Made by a program: the position numbers and the translations under genes. Positions 23,868 to 35,300 of a stretch of DNA of 64,000 nt are shown here, in pieces. Source of the DNA: Hyphochytrium catenoides (taxonomy: Eukaryota > Sar > Hyphochytriomycetes > Hyphochytriales > Hyphochytriaceae). The notes beneath the pieces were generated by a model. That model was not told the DNA's origin, searched no databases, and was given only the letters and a program-made list of their open reading frames with translations. The DNA lies in contig FLMG01002522.1 of assembly GCA_900088475.1 (NCBI GenBank), positions 12,358 through 76,357 on the forward strand, written 5' to 3'. Each line of letters starts with the position of its first letter. The first letter of the stretch is position 1.

Positions 23868-24797
23868 TTACTCGGAGTTGGAGTCGTATGATACAAGTGA
23901 GGTCAAGGGATTCTGGCTCTTTGACTGCAAGGAAGTAGCCTTTGGTGGCTCCGGAGTCTGCAGCTTCCTCTTCTTTGTTCCATTCTCCCCCTCGGCTGCC
24001 TTCTTCTTCTTCTTCACCTTAACTCTAACATTAGCTATTGGGCCACTCGTCAACTTTTCCTTGTCTATCGAGTTCTTGATGGCATTGGAGAGTAAGTCTC
24101 CCGCGCCAGGATCTAATGCTGTCTTGCCCGCTGGATTTTCTGGGTCCTCTTCATCCTCCGAGTCTATTCTTTTGATCGACTCTGTTTTTTGCGCCTTTTC
24201 GAAGGCCTCCTTGGCGATCCGCGCGTCTTCTTCCTCGAGCTGCTTTCTCTGCATTTCTTCCAGTTTCTTTGGGAGTGCGAGTAATGCCTCAGTGTCAACT
24301 CTCTCATGTCGCTGGTTGATGGCCTTCATTTCGTCCAACGCGTCCAAGATATCCATCTCCATCTTCGAGTCTAATGTTCTGTTCTCAAGTGCCTTCATGG
24401 AGTCCATCTTCTCCTCTTCTTCTCTCTTATTTAGTGCTTCCTCCTGGGCTGCCTCGTTTTGCCTCCATGGCTCGAAATTTCTGCTGCAACCCATCTCGGC
24501 TACGTAGTCCCCACTCTTGGGATCTGTCTTGAAGGTAATCTTGGCGGAGCAAGAGACGCACTTGATATAAAAGCGGTAAATCTGAATGCCGTGATAATCT
24601 TCGCCTTCCGCAACCTCCTTCTTGGAGTTAAACTTTTTGCCTCTGTACATGAACTCACCGCATGTGTTGCATTGGATGCTCATCGGAAGCATCATTCTCA
24701 CTTCAATCTTCTCATTTTTGGGTCTCTTCTGTCTGGGAATGATGGACGGATCAAAATCTGGCGGGAAGTACTTATTCAGTACCTTTCGTTCACCCAT
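23868..24797 (-). CDS. YJU2: Splicing factor YJU2 (CCDC94)
   Basis: YJU2/CCDC94 joins the spliceosome at the first catalytic step and stabilises branch helix docking. The gene is one exon of 309 aa, an exception in this intron-rich window. The N-terminus MGERKVLNKYFPPDFDPS is nearly identical to the family consensus. A zinc-binding region follows (C-x2-C in IQCNTCGEF, C-x2-C in IKCVSCSA), then ITFKTDP, the AEMGCSRNFE block, and LENRTLDSKMEMDILDALDE. The C-terminal third is charged, with Lys-rich and Ser-rich segments, as in orthologues (human 323 aa). All key residues are present. Convergent with CHL1. Confidence 0.96.
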   Translation of the reverse strand: MGERKVLNKYFPPDFDPSIIPRQKRPKNEKIEVRMMLPMSIQCNTCGEFMYRGKKFNSKKEVAEGEDYHGIQIYRFYIKCVSCSAKITFKTDPKSGDYVAEMGCSRNFEPWRQNEAAQEEALNKREEEEKMDSMKALENRTLDSKMEMDILDALDEMKAINQRHERVDTEALLALPKKLEEMQRKQLEEEDARIAKEAFEKAQKTESIKRIDSEDEEDPENPAGKTALDPGAGDLLSNAIKNSIDKEKLTSGPIANVRVKVKKKKKAAEGENGTKKRKLQTPEPPKATSLQSKSQNPLTSLVSYDSNSE

Positions 24798-25487
24798 GGT
24801 GCCTAACTCTTAAAAGGAGGACAGAGGTGTGGAGAAGCTTTAAGCCCAAGCTCAAGAATAGGACCCTTACTGATACACGCCAGTTCTTTTTGTCAGTAGA
24901 TTGTCTCTTTCTGATCAGAGAGACGCTTTCCAGACTTCGGACTGCCTCAGAGACACATTGCTCAATGCATTCTGAAGCTTTTATTGTCGATTTTTACTTT
25001 GGAGCGTTGCGGATGTCAAGACCATACCGTTCTTGAGACCATGAAGTATTCACATTGTTTCATGAAGGCTTCCACGAAAAATACACTTTCTCCAGTTGCG
25101 ATTGACTGGATATAGATTTCAGGATTTCAAAGCTTCATATATATTCTTTTGTTTCACACAGCCATAAAGCCCATTGAGAGTTTGGACTCTTTCGAGTGAA
25201 GACTTTATGAGACCAAACGCAGCACTCGAAGAGCTATCATCATATCCTCAGACCTCCAGCGGCCCAGACACCACCGCCACCGCCTTTAGAAGTGGAGGCC
25301 TCAGAAGTGCAGAGCAGCTGGCGATGCCCGTCGGCCTGATATCGTCAGTAGAAGTCTCCTTGCGTGAGGGAACGGACGGAAGTGCGGCGGAGACGAGTTT
25401 CTTCGGAAAAAACATTGAGGGTGAGCAACGGTCGGAAACTGGGACGCTTGGCACAAGCAAGATATGCGCTAGCAGTAGCTTGTCAAG
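24798..25487. other. Divergent intergenic region with an upstream ORF
   Basis: Region between the YJU2 start (minus) and the small membrane protein start (plus). It contains a plus-strand ATG frame from 25207 to 25524 that overlaps the next gene's start in a different frame. That frame could be a regulatory upstream ORF or an unrecognised 5' exon; no intron with matching phase to the next frame was found from its best donor (25421). Confidence 0.4.
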
Positions 25488-25991
25488 ATGGCAAACGACG
25501 ACCCTTTCGCACCTGAGCTGTTGAGGAGACAGAGACGACTCTTAAATATCCTAACCCCACATGTGGATGATAAGAACGACGTGGCGATTGTCCTGGCAAT
25601 ACTTACTACCATCTTTGTATTGGCCTGCTTTGGAGTGGGCTGGTGTTGGCTGAAGGCTAAACGCAGAGCTGCAGCAGCTCAGTATCAGATGATCTCCAAG
25701 GCACTAGAAGCTGAAGAGGAGGAATTCTCCATGAAGTTCCATACGGACGTTACGGATGCCCTCTTTACAATCTCAGGCGATGATGAACTCAACTATGACT
25801 TGGACGAGATCAGGCAGATGAAAGCAGTTGAAGACTATAAAAAAGGCGTACTAACTGAGGAGCGTGAGCACTCTGGGGACAATGGAGATAGGAGCCCAAA
25901 ACAGGGCAAGGCAGGTGTAGAGGAGCCTAGCTCGAACGGGCATAGCACCATCCACGAAGAAAGCAAGACCGACACAAGACTGTCGCCATAG
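25488..25991 (+). CDS. Small single-pass membrane protein of unknown family
   Basis: An intronless frame of 167 aa beginning MANDDPFAPELLRRQRRLLN. Residues ~34-54 form one hydrophobic span (IVLAILTTIFVLACFGVGWCW) followed by a basic KAKRRAAA stop-transfer stretch, so the C-terminus probably faces the cytosol. The tail has an acidic region (DDELNYDLDEIRQM) and a low-complexity Ser/Glu-rich end. No signal peptide is apparent. I do not recognise the family. The TAG immediately upstream in frame means either this ATG is the start or a 5' exon joins exactly at it. Confidence 0.6.
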   Translation: MANDDPFAPELLRRQRRLLNILTPHVDDKNDVAIVLAILTTIFVLACFGVGWCWLKAKRRAAAAQYQMISKALEAEEEEFSMKFHTDVTDALFTISGDDELNYDLDEIRQMKAVEDYKKGVLTEEREHSGDNGDRSPKQGKAGVEEPSSNGHSTIHEESKTDTRLSP

Positions 25992-26597
25992 ATCTCAGGC
26001 CTCTCGCTCTTATCCTATAGCTCTCTACTTACCCCTTTCTCTCATCCTTCATCTCTCTTTCTTGAGTTACATTTCGTGCATTGGCTATATAAAGGGTAGC
26101 CAGCTGAGCTACAAGCTATACCTATCTGTCAATTGCAAACTTCGGTGGGCGGTGCGGTAAGAAGGTTCTCTGATTCTTGTCGACACACTCTCTTTCTAAA
26201 GAGATTGGTACGGTTATAGCTTAATGGCTCTTGCGTCGCGCGTGCAGGGAGGAAAGTCTGTCTCTTTTGGTTCTGGAGGCGATAGAGAGGAGCAGAAGAC
26301 TTCAACTTGGTTGATGTCTCGCACAGGTGCTTAATATTATTTAATGACAATAGTGTTCTCAGGGTGAACCGCTGGCTCCAAGATAATGAGGTGCAGAAAG
26401 GGACTAGTCCCTGAAGAAAGGGTACCATGAAGTAGAAATTATGCTATCAATGGGACAGACAAGGAACGAGGGTTCTCTTGCTAATGACGTCGAAGTGTGA
26501 GGAAATTCCCAGGGTACAGCGACGTCTAATGGCGAAGCAAACTCGAAGTGATCAGAGCGCAACTAAGCCGAGAGAACAGCAAAGAAAACCAGGAAGA
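25992..26597. other. Intergenic region, nothing recognised
   Basis: About 600 bp after the membrane protein gene. Only short frames without domain similarity; no tRNA or repeat found by eye. Confidence 0.45.
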
Positions 26598-26893
26598 TTA
26601 CGGAATATTGGAGGCCAGAGTCCGCGAGACGAGCTCCTTCGTCAAATCGACTGGAAAATCGACGGCTGTTAGCCCTAGAACAACCAGCTTTGCTACAATC
26701 GGCTCTTGGAGTGTCTTCATGGTCTGTGACACCGTATACCGCACAATGCGACCAAGAAAAGAGTTCAGAAAGGTGATGGCGGCCGCATTTCTTCTTCGCA
26801 TTTCCTCCTCCGAGCAGCCCGCAGAATCCGTCAGCATAAGCTGCTTCTGCTCTTTGAATCCATGGCCAGTGACTTCATGTGCTTTCGCCCTGC
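26598..26893 (-). CDS. Possible coding exon of an unrecognised protein
   Basis: After a CTGCAG acceptor-like site, a minus-strand frame of about 98 codons reads to a stop at 26598. It includes MLTDSAGCSEEEMRRRNAAA and a mixed hydrophobic/charged part (PIVAKLVVLGLTAVDF). Composition looks coding, but no start is placed and I found no in-phase join to the secreted protein gene upstream. It may be the last exon of a separate gene or chance. Confidence 0.28.
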
Positions 26894-27114
26894 AGTTGTA
26901 GAGCCTGAATCTTGAAACTCCTTCTGCTCAAAGAGATTGCGATAAGTAGGGATTTGAGAGGCAAAAGGCAGTAGGTGGTTGTCAGCAGCACGCAAACAGT
27001 AGGAAAGGTAGTCAGACGACAAGGGACGCATAAGGATAGCAGTACTGGAGAACAAAAGCAGTCGAGGATTATCTCGGCCACTTTCTTCTAAACCTAACCC
27101 CTCACTCAGTCTCC

Positions 27115-28273
27115 TTATCTTCTCTTCTCTATGTTCTTTCGCCCGCTTCCCATGTATCCTTGGTTGATGTCGTTGCTGACCTTACCAATGCTAAAGAGAA
27201 CTTGCTTCGTATTGCCCTCGTCGCACAGAACCACTTTATCGGCGTCTGCAACACTACACAGTCTCATCAAACCCTCCAGGGGAACAGCGTCATGCATAGA
27301 GGGACCAGGACAGCACCAGGCAGGCGTTTGAATGAACTTGTTTTCAAAGTTCCAATGCTTAGGACTGACTCTATCTTTGTCGAAGAAGCAGCCATCGAGG
27401 TCAATGGTCCCGAGGTTCAGCACGACACCGGCAGAGGCCCTAACAAGCCCTAAGCTCTTCGCTCTGATAGCTAAAGAGATGGAGGTGCCAAGCGTTAGAT
27501 GGCCACCATCCCATTGAATGCTAACATTATAGAGACAAGACTGGGCCATTTCGGCATTGTATAGCGCAGCTGGAGCGGCCGTCCATGGCCCTCCGTGCCA
27601 CGAGTATTCCTGTACGCCAACGAGACTCCCACCTCGCATACCGAGATAGCCATAGTTTGCTATGCTATCTGAAGAAGCCGTTGGTCTCCGTTGCACGGAG
27701 ACCGTGATGTTTACCAAATACAAAGCAGCGCGGTTCTCGATGCGCAAGACTGTGCCACCATCCCCTCTGCAGAGCTCCACATTTCCTTTCTCAGCTACTA
27801 CTGAAACGTTGATCCCATCTTTGATTTCCAGGGGCCTGGTCAACAGAACCTTCCTAATGCTACTATGAAGAGTGAGTTTCAGCTGCGTTGCGGAGGAAGG
27901 TGAGAGGGATGAGGCAAGACTCAACGCTTCCCTTAGGGTGCACTGTCGCTTGCTTTGACAAGTGCCACTGATACCGTCACCATCGAGAGTGACCGGTACC
28001 TCGACAGCTGCTTCTTGCACGCGAAAGACAAGGGAAACCGACGTACGCACAAGAGAGAAGAAAGTATGATGGAGTGGGTGAGAGCCTCTTATCTTATGTG
28101 CATCAGCATTAGAGGATTACAAAGACAGAGATAGTCAGAAGTCAGGGCACGATAACACAGACAAGGAAGAATGAATGAGATGACTTTAGACTTAAGCCAG
28201 CCCACGTACCTGCCAAGAGCGCCACTTGTAAAGAGAGCGAGAGGAGCCACGCCCAGAGACCTTTTGACGGCAT
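27115..28273 (-). CDS. Secreted protein with CSLREA-type beta-helix start
   Basis: Two exons, 28273-28210 and 28013-27115, join in phase to 320 aa ending at the stop at 27115. Exon 1 encodes a complete signal peptide (MPSKGLWAWLLSLSLQVALLA), so the protein enters the secretory pathway. Right after it comes a short beta stretch and CQSKRQCTLREALSLA: the CTLREAL block (46-52) is the CSLREA motif that begins many right-handed beta-helix surface proteins, best known in bacteria. The rest alternates short beta-like and Gly/Asn turns (VELCRGDGGTVLRIEN, ALYLVNITVS) as expected for a solenoid. No membrane anchor is seen. The function could be cell-surface or extracellular binding; this is inference. 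The C-terminal boundary is uncertain because a GTCAGC donor exists near 27179. Confidence 0.62.
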
Positions 28274-29379
28274 GTCTGTTGGCGTTTCTGATGAAACTTA
28301 TTAAGGATGTTGGCTAGCGAAAGACCAAAACCTCGATTTAAGAGCCACTTCTAACTGGTTTCTCAGCATAACCCGAATTCTGTCCGGGTCCAGAGATTTA
28401 GGCCGCCGTTCCCCACCTAAGGCCTTTTGAAGGCAAGTTGGACGTACGGCTTGGTAGGCATTTTGGCTACAATGAGCTTCTACGTCATTGGGCGGTCAGC
28501 GAAAGGGTTTTTGGCGAAGAAGGAGGCGTCCAGCCAGTAGCTTCGCTCTGTGCGTGTGCAATGGAGTTTCCAGCTCCTCCAACAGCCAGGTTGGTAGAGA
28601 GGAGAAAGTACTATCTTTATATAGCCCCCAGCTGTCCCTCTATGAAATGATGGCTACTACCTCCGACCTCTTGCACTAATCGTTCTCACCAGGCCTCACT
28701 CTGCGGAGTCCTTGTCTCTCTCCTCATCCCGATCCTGCTCAATGGCTCTGCGTTCCGCGCCTTCCTTGAACACCTCATCGACGCTGCGACCTTGTTGTTG
28801 GATAATAAGCTGGATGCTGCTGCTGCTGCTGCTGCTGCGCCGCCGGCCGCAGCTCCCTACTATCAGTGTCCTGCCTGATGATGCTCTTGTTGGCCCTGCC
28901 TTGAAGGAAGGAGGAGGAAGGAAGATGTGTGCCCAGAAGAGGCGAAGCGACACTCTGTCTGTCGCCTTCTTCAGGGCAAGTCCAAGGTCCAAGTATATTA
29001 AGGTCCAAGTACTTCTATATTGTACCTGGTAAACTGTACTGTTTTATGAGGCGGAGTAACTAACCACCCCCACCCACCGGCTTTACATAACTAACAACGT
29101 TAAATCTGGTTGATAGGTCTTAGCTTAACCCCACCCACACGTCCAAAGGTAATCGCGAAATTGGTAAGATAGTAACTAGATAGTAGTTACTTATTGAAGT
29201 ATGTAACGCCGATTAGCGGCGCCTTCTAAAAGGATGGAAGGCGCTCACATTCTATGAAGATTGTCAGACTAGAGAGGCTCAATGAAAATTATTGCCTCTT
29301 TCTCATGATGCTGCAAAGCCAGATCCGCTGGGATGAGCTGCTGACGAAGAGCTTGCCTTCATTTCCTCCACAGAGAGCC
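28274..29379. other. Intergenic region with trinucleotide repeat
   Basis: About 1.1 kb upstream of the secreted protein (minus) and the CCDC180-like gene (plus). Minus-strand frames at 28696-29008 run through the CAG/GCT repeat and could encode a ~98 aa Ser- or Gln-rich small protein, but their start codons and family support are weak. Confidence 0.4.
28815..28838. repeat. (GCT/CAG)8 trinucleotide repeat
   Basis: Eight consecutive TGC units followed by GCCGCC. On the minus strand it would read as polyGln or polySer in two overlapping frames. Confidence 0.85.
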
Positions 29380-32300
29380 ATGGCGCCGCACGGTAGTCCA
29401 AAAAAGGCTCCAAGCGACCACGGCACTTCAACTTTGACTGAGGAGGAAGCACAAGTGCGGTCTCTTCATCACCAGACGCTGCCTCCTGCTGTACCGGAGA
29501 GTAACTTCGCTAAAATCCAAGAGCTTAAGGCTAATCGCAGACTTAAGCAGGATGGAGCACATAGGGATTATGAAGCCTTTATCTCTGAGCTTAGCGGTGG
29601 GGATTTGTGCCTTGCTTATTCTGTGGTCTACATATGATGATCCCCTCTCATCGTCTTTGCTCCTCTCTTCTCGTAGATCCTACTAATATGCTGCTTATCT
29701 TGAGTTACCTTTCCCGCTCCTGTCCGCTCCTGTACGGTCTTTTACTGCAGTGGTTCTTCTCAAACGCTCTCTAATGAAACAATTTGGTTACAAGTTGGCT
29801 CTCTGACGTGGTTTTTCGCATTGTATGCAGAGAAGCTGGAGGATGAGATTATCAAGCAGGCGGACAGCATCCGGGACCAGTTGGACAGCGCTGACAAGCA
29901 ACTCGCTCGGCAATTTCAAAGTGTGGAAGACGAAGCCGTGCTGGTTAGCAAGGATTATGAACTTCTCGTCTCTTTATGGCTGGAGATTGAGCAATTTTGC
30001 AAGAACCGAACCGCTGCGATCTCTCACTTTGGAGACTCCTTGGAGCAGATTGAGGAAGTGCGTACACTTTAGTCATTGTTCTACCTAGCGCTCGATCACC
30101 TTATCATCTTTTGCCGCCCTATTGTCTTCTCGCTGCTCGTGTCTCGCTGACTTCAATGTTTGACCCAGTGCACCCTTTCTCGCTAATTCACATACATGGC
30201 CACTACTCGGGGTACACATAACTTTCCCTCTCCTCTTGGCCCACCACGTCTTCTTTCTCTCCTGAATATCTTTCCTTTTGTTTCTCCCTGTGTTATCTTT
30301 ATTTCTGTTGTGTCTCTCTCTTCTCTCTGTCTCTCTCTCTGCGCGCTCTTTCTCTCCCTCTCATGTGTGTTTCCTTGCCGCACCCTCCCCCCTCTCTCTC
30401 ACATTCTGTCCAACTGGCTCTCGACGGCTTCCAACACACTCTAACCGTTCTGTGGCTACCAGTCTCGCAGCAGCCAGGCCGAGCAGCAGCTACGCCGAAT
30501 GGCGATGGTACTTCTCTATGACTCCGCCATGCGCCCAACAGAAGCACAGAGGGTCTTGGAGACCGAGATCTGCGAACTGAACCTTGTTCTCATCAGCAAC
30601 AGAAAGTCAGATTAGTCCACCTCTTTGTCATGCTCCGCTCTCTCTTCTGCGCTCTAGTGAGAATGCTACCTCGCAAACTTATCTTTCTCACTTATACGCT
30701 TTTTCGTCTCTCTATCAGAGCAAACAAAGCTCTGCGAGTTTGCCTCAGGCCGCGGTCTTCTACCAGCCCTTTCAACCCCACTCCTTCCAGAAGCTTAAAC
30801 CTTCAATGTCGTGTACCCACTGCATTCTCTCTTAGATTCCTCTCCACTGAGCATCAGCTTATTTCCCAAAGCCATTGATGGCCTGTAATTTCTCTTCGTT
30901 ACCCTCACAATGATTCTCTCCGCAGATCGTATGCTGAGCTTTTGAGCCGCATGTTTGCCAAGGATGTGCTCGTGCTGGCGGACTGTAGGAAAAAATGGGA
31001 AGACATTGTAGTCAAATGGAGGAACTTGAAGCATGAGACAGCGTTTCACCGTTTCCGCTCGGACCTGGAAGGAGAGGAATACACTGATCCGAAAGAAAGA
31101 AGAGAAATATTGCAGGACTTCAAGGAGAAACAGAAACAAAGACATGAGGAGATACGGCTCACTTCCTTTCGCCAATTGGGGCAGCTCTCATCTGAGTCCC
31201 TTTCGGAAGAAACCGTCATGAAGGTGAACAAGGTGTTAGAAGAGCTGAGAGAAATAGAAGAAGAGGAGAGCGGGATTGTATTCAAGAAACTAGAGGGCTG
31301 TAATGCACTGATGCTGGAGAAGATGGGGAAGAGGAGAGAGGCACTCAGAGCAGAGTTGCACCGGTACGGTGCCCTATTCCCTATTCCTGACGGACTCACG
31401 CTGCAAAAGGAGTATGCAGGTATTACCTTGTGGCTGAGTCTTGGCCGCAGCAGAGGCGGCAAGCTCTCTAGCTTGAGTCAGTTCGTTGTCCCTTCTTACG
31501 TCCTCATGACTGACTATGCTTGACAATCGCAAATCTTCTCACCGCGTGTATGACACTAGTCTCATCTGGGTAAATGCCACACGTTATTTCTCCTTCCTTC
31601 CGTCTTTGCTGTCCGTTGGACTGTCGCGGTCACGCTGAATGACTCACAGGCCGTAGTAGCGTTTATTACTTTTTCGGTTCCTTGAGGGTTGTCCCTTTGT
31701 TGTTAGATCCTCTTATTATCCTACTACCCTGGTCCGTATCTCTCTCCAGCATTGATGCAAGACGAAAGCAACGAAGAGTTCTTCAGAAAGAGTGGAGGAC
31801 TAAAGAGCGAGCTGAAGTTTATTGAGGAGAAGCTCGGCTCTCCTAACCTTATTTATGACGAGGAGGTAGGCGGCGATCGGGGAGGGACAAATTAGGAACC
31901 GAGGAGACATAAGGGAGAAGAGAGCTGGAGAATAAGAACCAAGAAGTGGAAACTATGGAAGGCTTGACTTGGGGATTCACCGACAAGAGACCGATTAGAA
32001 CTCTCATTTACGCTTCTCCTTCCTTACTGTCTACAGACAATCACGGTTCTGGCTCGCATCTCTCTTCTGGAGTCTTCGCTGGGGCTCTCTCAGATGCTCG
32101 AGGAGCAAGGGAAAAGCAGTTTGAAAAAAGTTCTCCAGGAAACTCTAGAAAAGATGAGGACAGCTCACAAGGATGACGTGGGCGGGATCAGTCAGGCTCT
32201 GGACTCACCGCTGTCACTTCTCATTGAGATCAACGGCCTTGCCGAGAACGTCCGAACCGAGTTTAAAAAGGTGATTTTCTTCAGTTCAACTATCCTGCCT

Positions 32301-35300
32301 TTCATTGCCACCTCTCTTGTCTTCATCGTAGGTCCATCTTTGATCATTTACCTGTCAGGTGCTTCATTTAGCGCCGTAAAATTGACCTTTCTCTAAAGCG
32401 CAGAACCACTTATTCTCTTATCACCAGCTTGTTAGTGCGACTATCATCGTCTGTCTAGTGGGCACCTATAAATTCTTACTTTCTGATAGTAAGAGCTCAT
32501 CATTCTTCTCTTGATTCTCGCGTTTTCAGCTCCTTGTAGACCTCCGAGAGTGCCGGGTCGGAGGTGCGGGGGGAGGTAGATCCATGGCAGGCAGTTCCTC
32601 GGTGGCTACAGAGCAGCTTTCTCGCCTGAGAACTGTTCAGCGAAGCCTCGGTAGCCTTCTCGCATCATCCGAGCTGACAGAGGAGTGGAAAAGAGCAGTT
32701 AGGCGTGGGAAGGAGGTGCTAGAGCAGCAGCTGGAGGCGAATAAGGTTATTGACAGGGTGGTGCAGGAGCAATGCCAGGAGGTCATTGAGAAACGAGCAA
32801 ACGAGCAGAGAGACTTGCTTAAAGCTTTTGGGATTGCTCTGGATCAACAGGCGGTCATGCTCCATAGAAGTGCTGAGAAGGTGATTTTCTGTCCACCTGT
32901 CATAACTTTACTGGTCCAACACCTCGCTCTCCAGCGGGCCGTCCAGAGGCCTGACGTCCTTGTGATATCTTTATTAGGGTTAAGCTTTAAGTTCTAATTC
33001 CCCGGTGTGATAAAGTTCCTCTTAACAACTAACAAAAGTGTAGCCTGGCCAGTACACTGATTGTCTTCTCTCTTTCTTTTTGCAGCGCTAGTCAGTTGCT
33101 TGCGATCCTCCGTTTCTAACATCCCCTTGTCGCTCATGCAGATCACAAGCTTCTATCACTCGCTGTCTACTCTCCTCTCGTCTCACAGCAAGGAAGTCAT
33201 TCACAATGACGAGGAAGTGAAGGATAAGCTATGGGACCTTGATATCTCCTTTGACGAAGAGAGGAAGAGACAAGAGACGGCTTATTCTACGGCCCTTGCT
33301 CTTCTCCGGCAGTCCCCAGATGACACGGCCCTTGAAAGACAGTTCACAGTCTGTCTATCTCTGTTGGATGATATAGAGAAGTTCTACCGCAACCACGCTG
33401 AGCAAGGTAAGACCCTTGACTTCCTGACCGCAGCCTCAATTTTCTTTGTCAGCAGTACCTTGGGCAACTCCTGCGTAGCAAGAGTAGCCGGCCCATGTTT
33501 CCCAATTCTCCTTCTTCTGTCTTTCTCTTCTCTTTCTCCCTCAATCTCTCTCTTGTCTCTGTCTTTCCTTGCTTTCCTCATAAGTTGGGCCCTGTCGTCC
33601 CATATCGTTGTCTTTGAAGTTGAGACGCCACCTCGTCCTTATTTTCTTCTTGTGGTCCTCCTGAATGTTTTTCTCTGTCAACCTTTACCTTAATTCACCT
33701 TAACAAGCTTTTCTCCGCCTCCGCGTGACCACACGGGTAACTTCATCAGGCGTCAAATACTCCGAGGAACATCCGATGGTCCTGTCAGATATAGAGACTC
33801 GCTTTGAATTCCAGATACTGAAGCACTTCCGTCTGCTACTGCCTTCGGAACAGTCAACAGGGGCGGAGGAAAGCAAGGAAAGAGACAGAACTCTCGCCAT
33901 GACTCGGAGCTCTCCTTCTGTTCTTCCTTCCTCATCCTCCCTTGATGATACCCAAGGTCGTGCTGCCGCCCCTGTGATTCCTGCAAGCGCAGCGGCTATT
34001 GCAGAAGCGCAGAGCGTCCCTGCCGGGACTTCTCCTTCTTCCTTATCGTCTAAGGAGAGAGAGAGAGGACAGAAAAGGAGGCAAAAGGGAGAGAAAAAGC
34101 TTGCCCCACCTTCCTCACCTCGATACATTACAAAGGCCGGAAGAGCATACAAGGAACTTCTAACCTGCGACGACCTTGCCGCCACGATGGTGAATGTCAG
34201 TCCATTTGATGAGGTCGAGGAAGAGAGAGAGAGAATCCTCCTCGCTCTCTCTTCACCTCCGACAGTCTCAACCTTGAGTGATGTTTCTACGTCACCCTCT
34301 TCCCAGCCAGCTACAGAAGCATCCGCTGTTCCCGCTCCTCCTCAAGAACCGTCTATGCTGCCTGTCCCTGTTGGTCCAAGGTTGGCTGGGAATGAGGGTC
34401 AAGAATCAAAGGGAGAGAATGCCCAGCTGGGAGGAAGCATATCTTCAAACGTCATCTCTCCAGAGGAATTGGAGAAAGTATCGGCAGCGCTTTCTTCGGA
34501 GAACCAGGCCGTCAACGCTCCTCTTCCTAATACTCTATCTATAATCACCACCGAGGAAGACACCAAGTCCAAGCTCCCTCCTTTCACTCCTCCGACTCCG
34601 TTTGAGCTTCAGGTCCCTACGACTGGGGCTGGAGAGACCTGTTCTCCTTGCTTTCTATCTCTTTCTCTTCCTTTAGAGGAGCTCAGTGGCATGCTAAGAC
34701 GGATCAGGGATGAGGTGATGACAAAAATGGAAGAGTTCTCGGCCTCCCAGATAATGGAGAGTCATCGCCTCTGTGCTGAGCGAAAGGGAGAATATGTTCT
34801 GCAGCTGGAGGAGAGACTGAGGAAGCACTGGCCGAGAAAGGGAAGAACTGACGTCAAGTTCTATCAGGTAAGAGAGAGAGAGAGAGATGCGATAAGAAGA
34901 GATGCTGTCTGAAAGGAGAGATGCTGTCTGAAAGGAGAGGGAGCGGTGAAAAGGCCCAAGGGCCAGATATTGTCGTCAACAGCGGTAGACCTGATAGGAG
35001 CCAGATGTCTGTAGTGGCTCGCGCCAATTGAACCAGTTCCTGCTGAGAATTTTGATGGGCAGAAAAACAATACCTCTCTACGTAGCACCCTCGGCTCGTT
35101 CTGATACATAGTGTAGCTCGTATGAACTGGCAACCCTCTCGCGTTCTCTCCTCCCCCGTTCTACCTAACCATACACAATTAACGCTTGCTGTTTATGTCT
35201 TTACCTGGACTTCAGCCCCGTCTCGGAGAGCTTATCACGCACAAGCAGCGAAACAATCGACAGCTGCGGGCGCTTGCAACAAAAGATCAGGCGCTGGAGG

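Noticed and set aside
30270-30460. CT-rich tract with open frames in CCDC180-like gene
   Set aside because: Long pyrimidine-rich intron between phase-matched exons; the frames are low-complexity translations.
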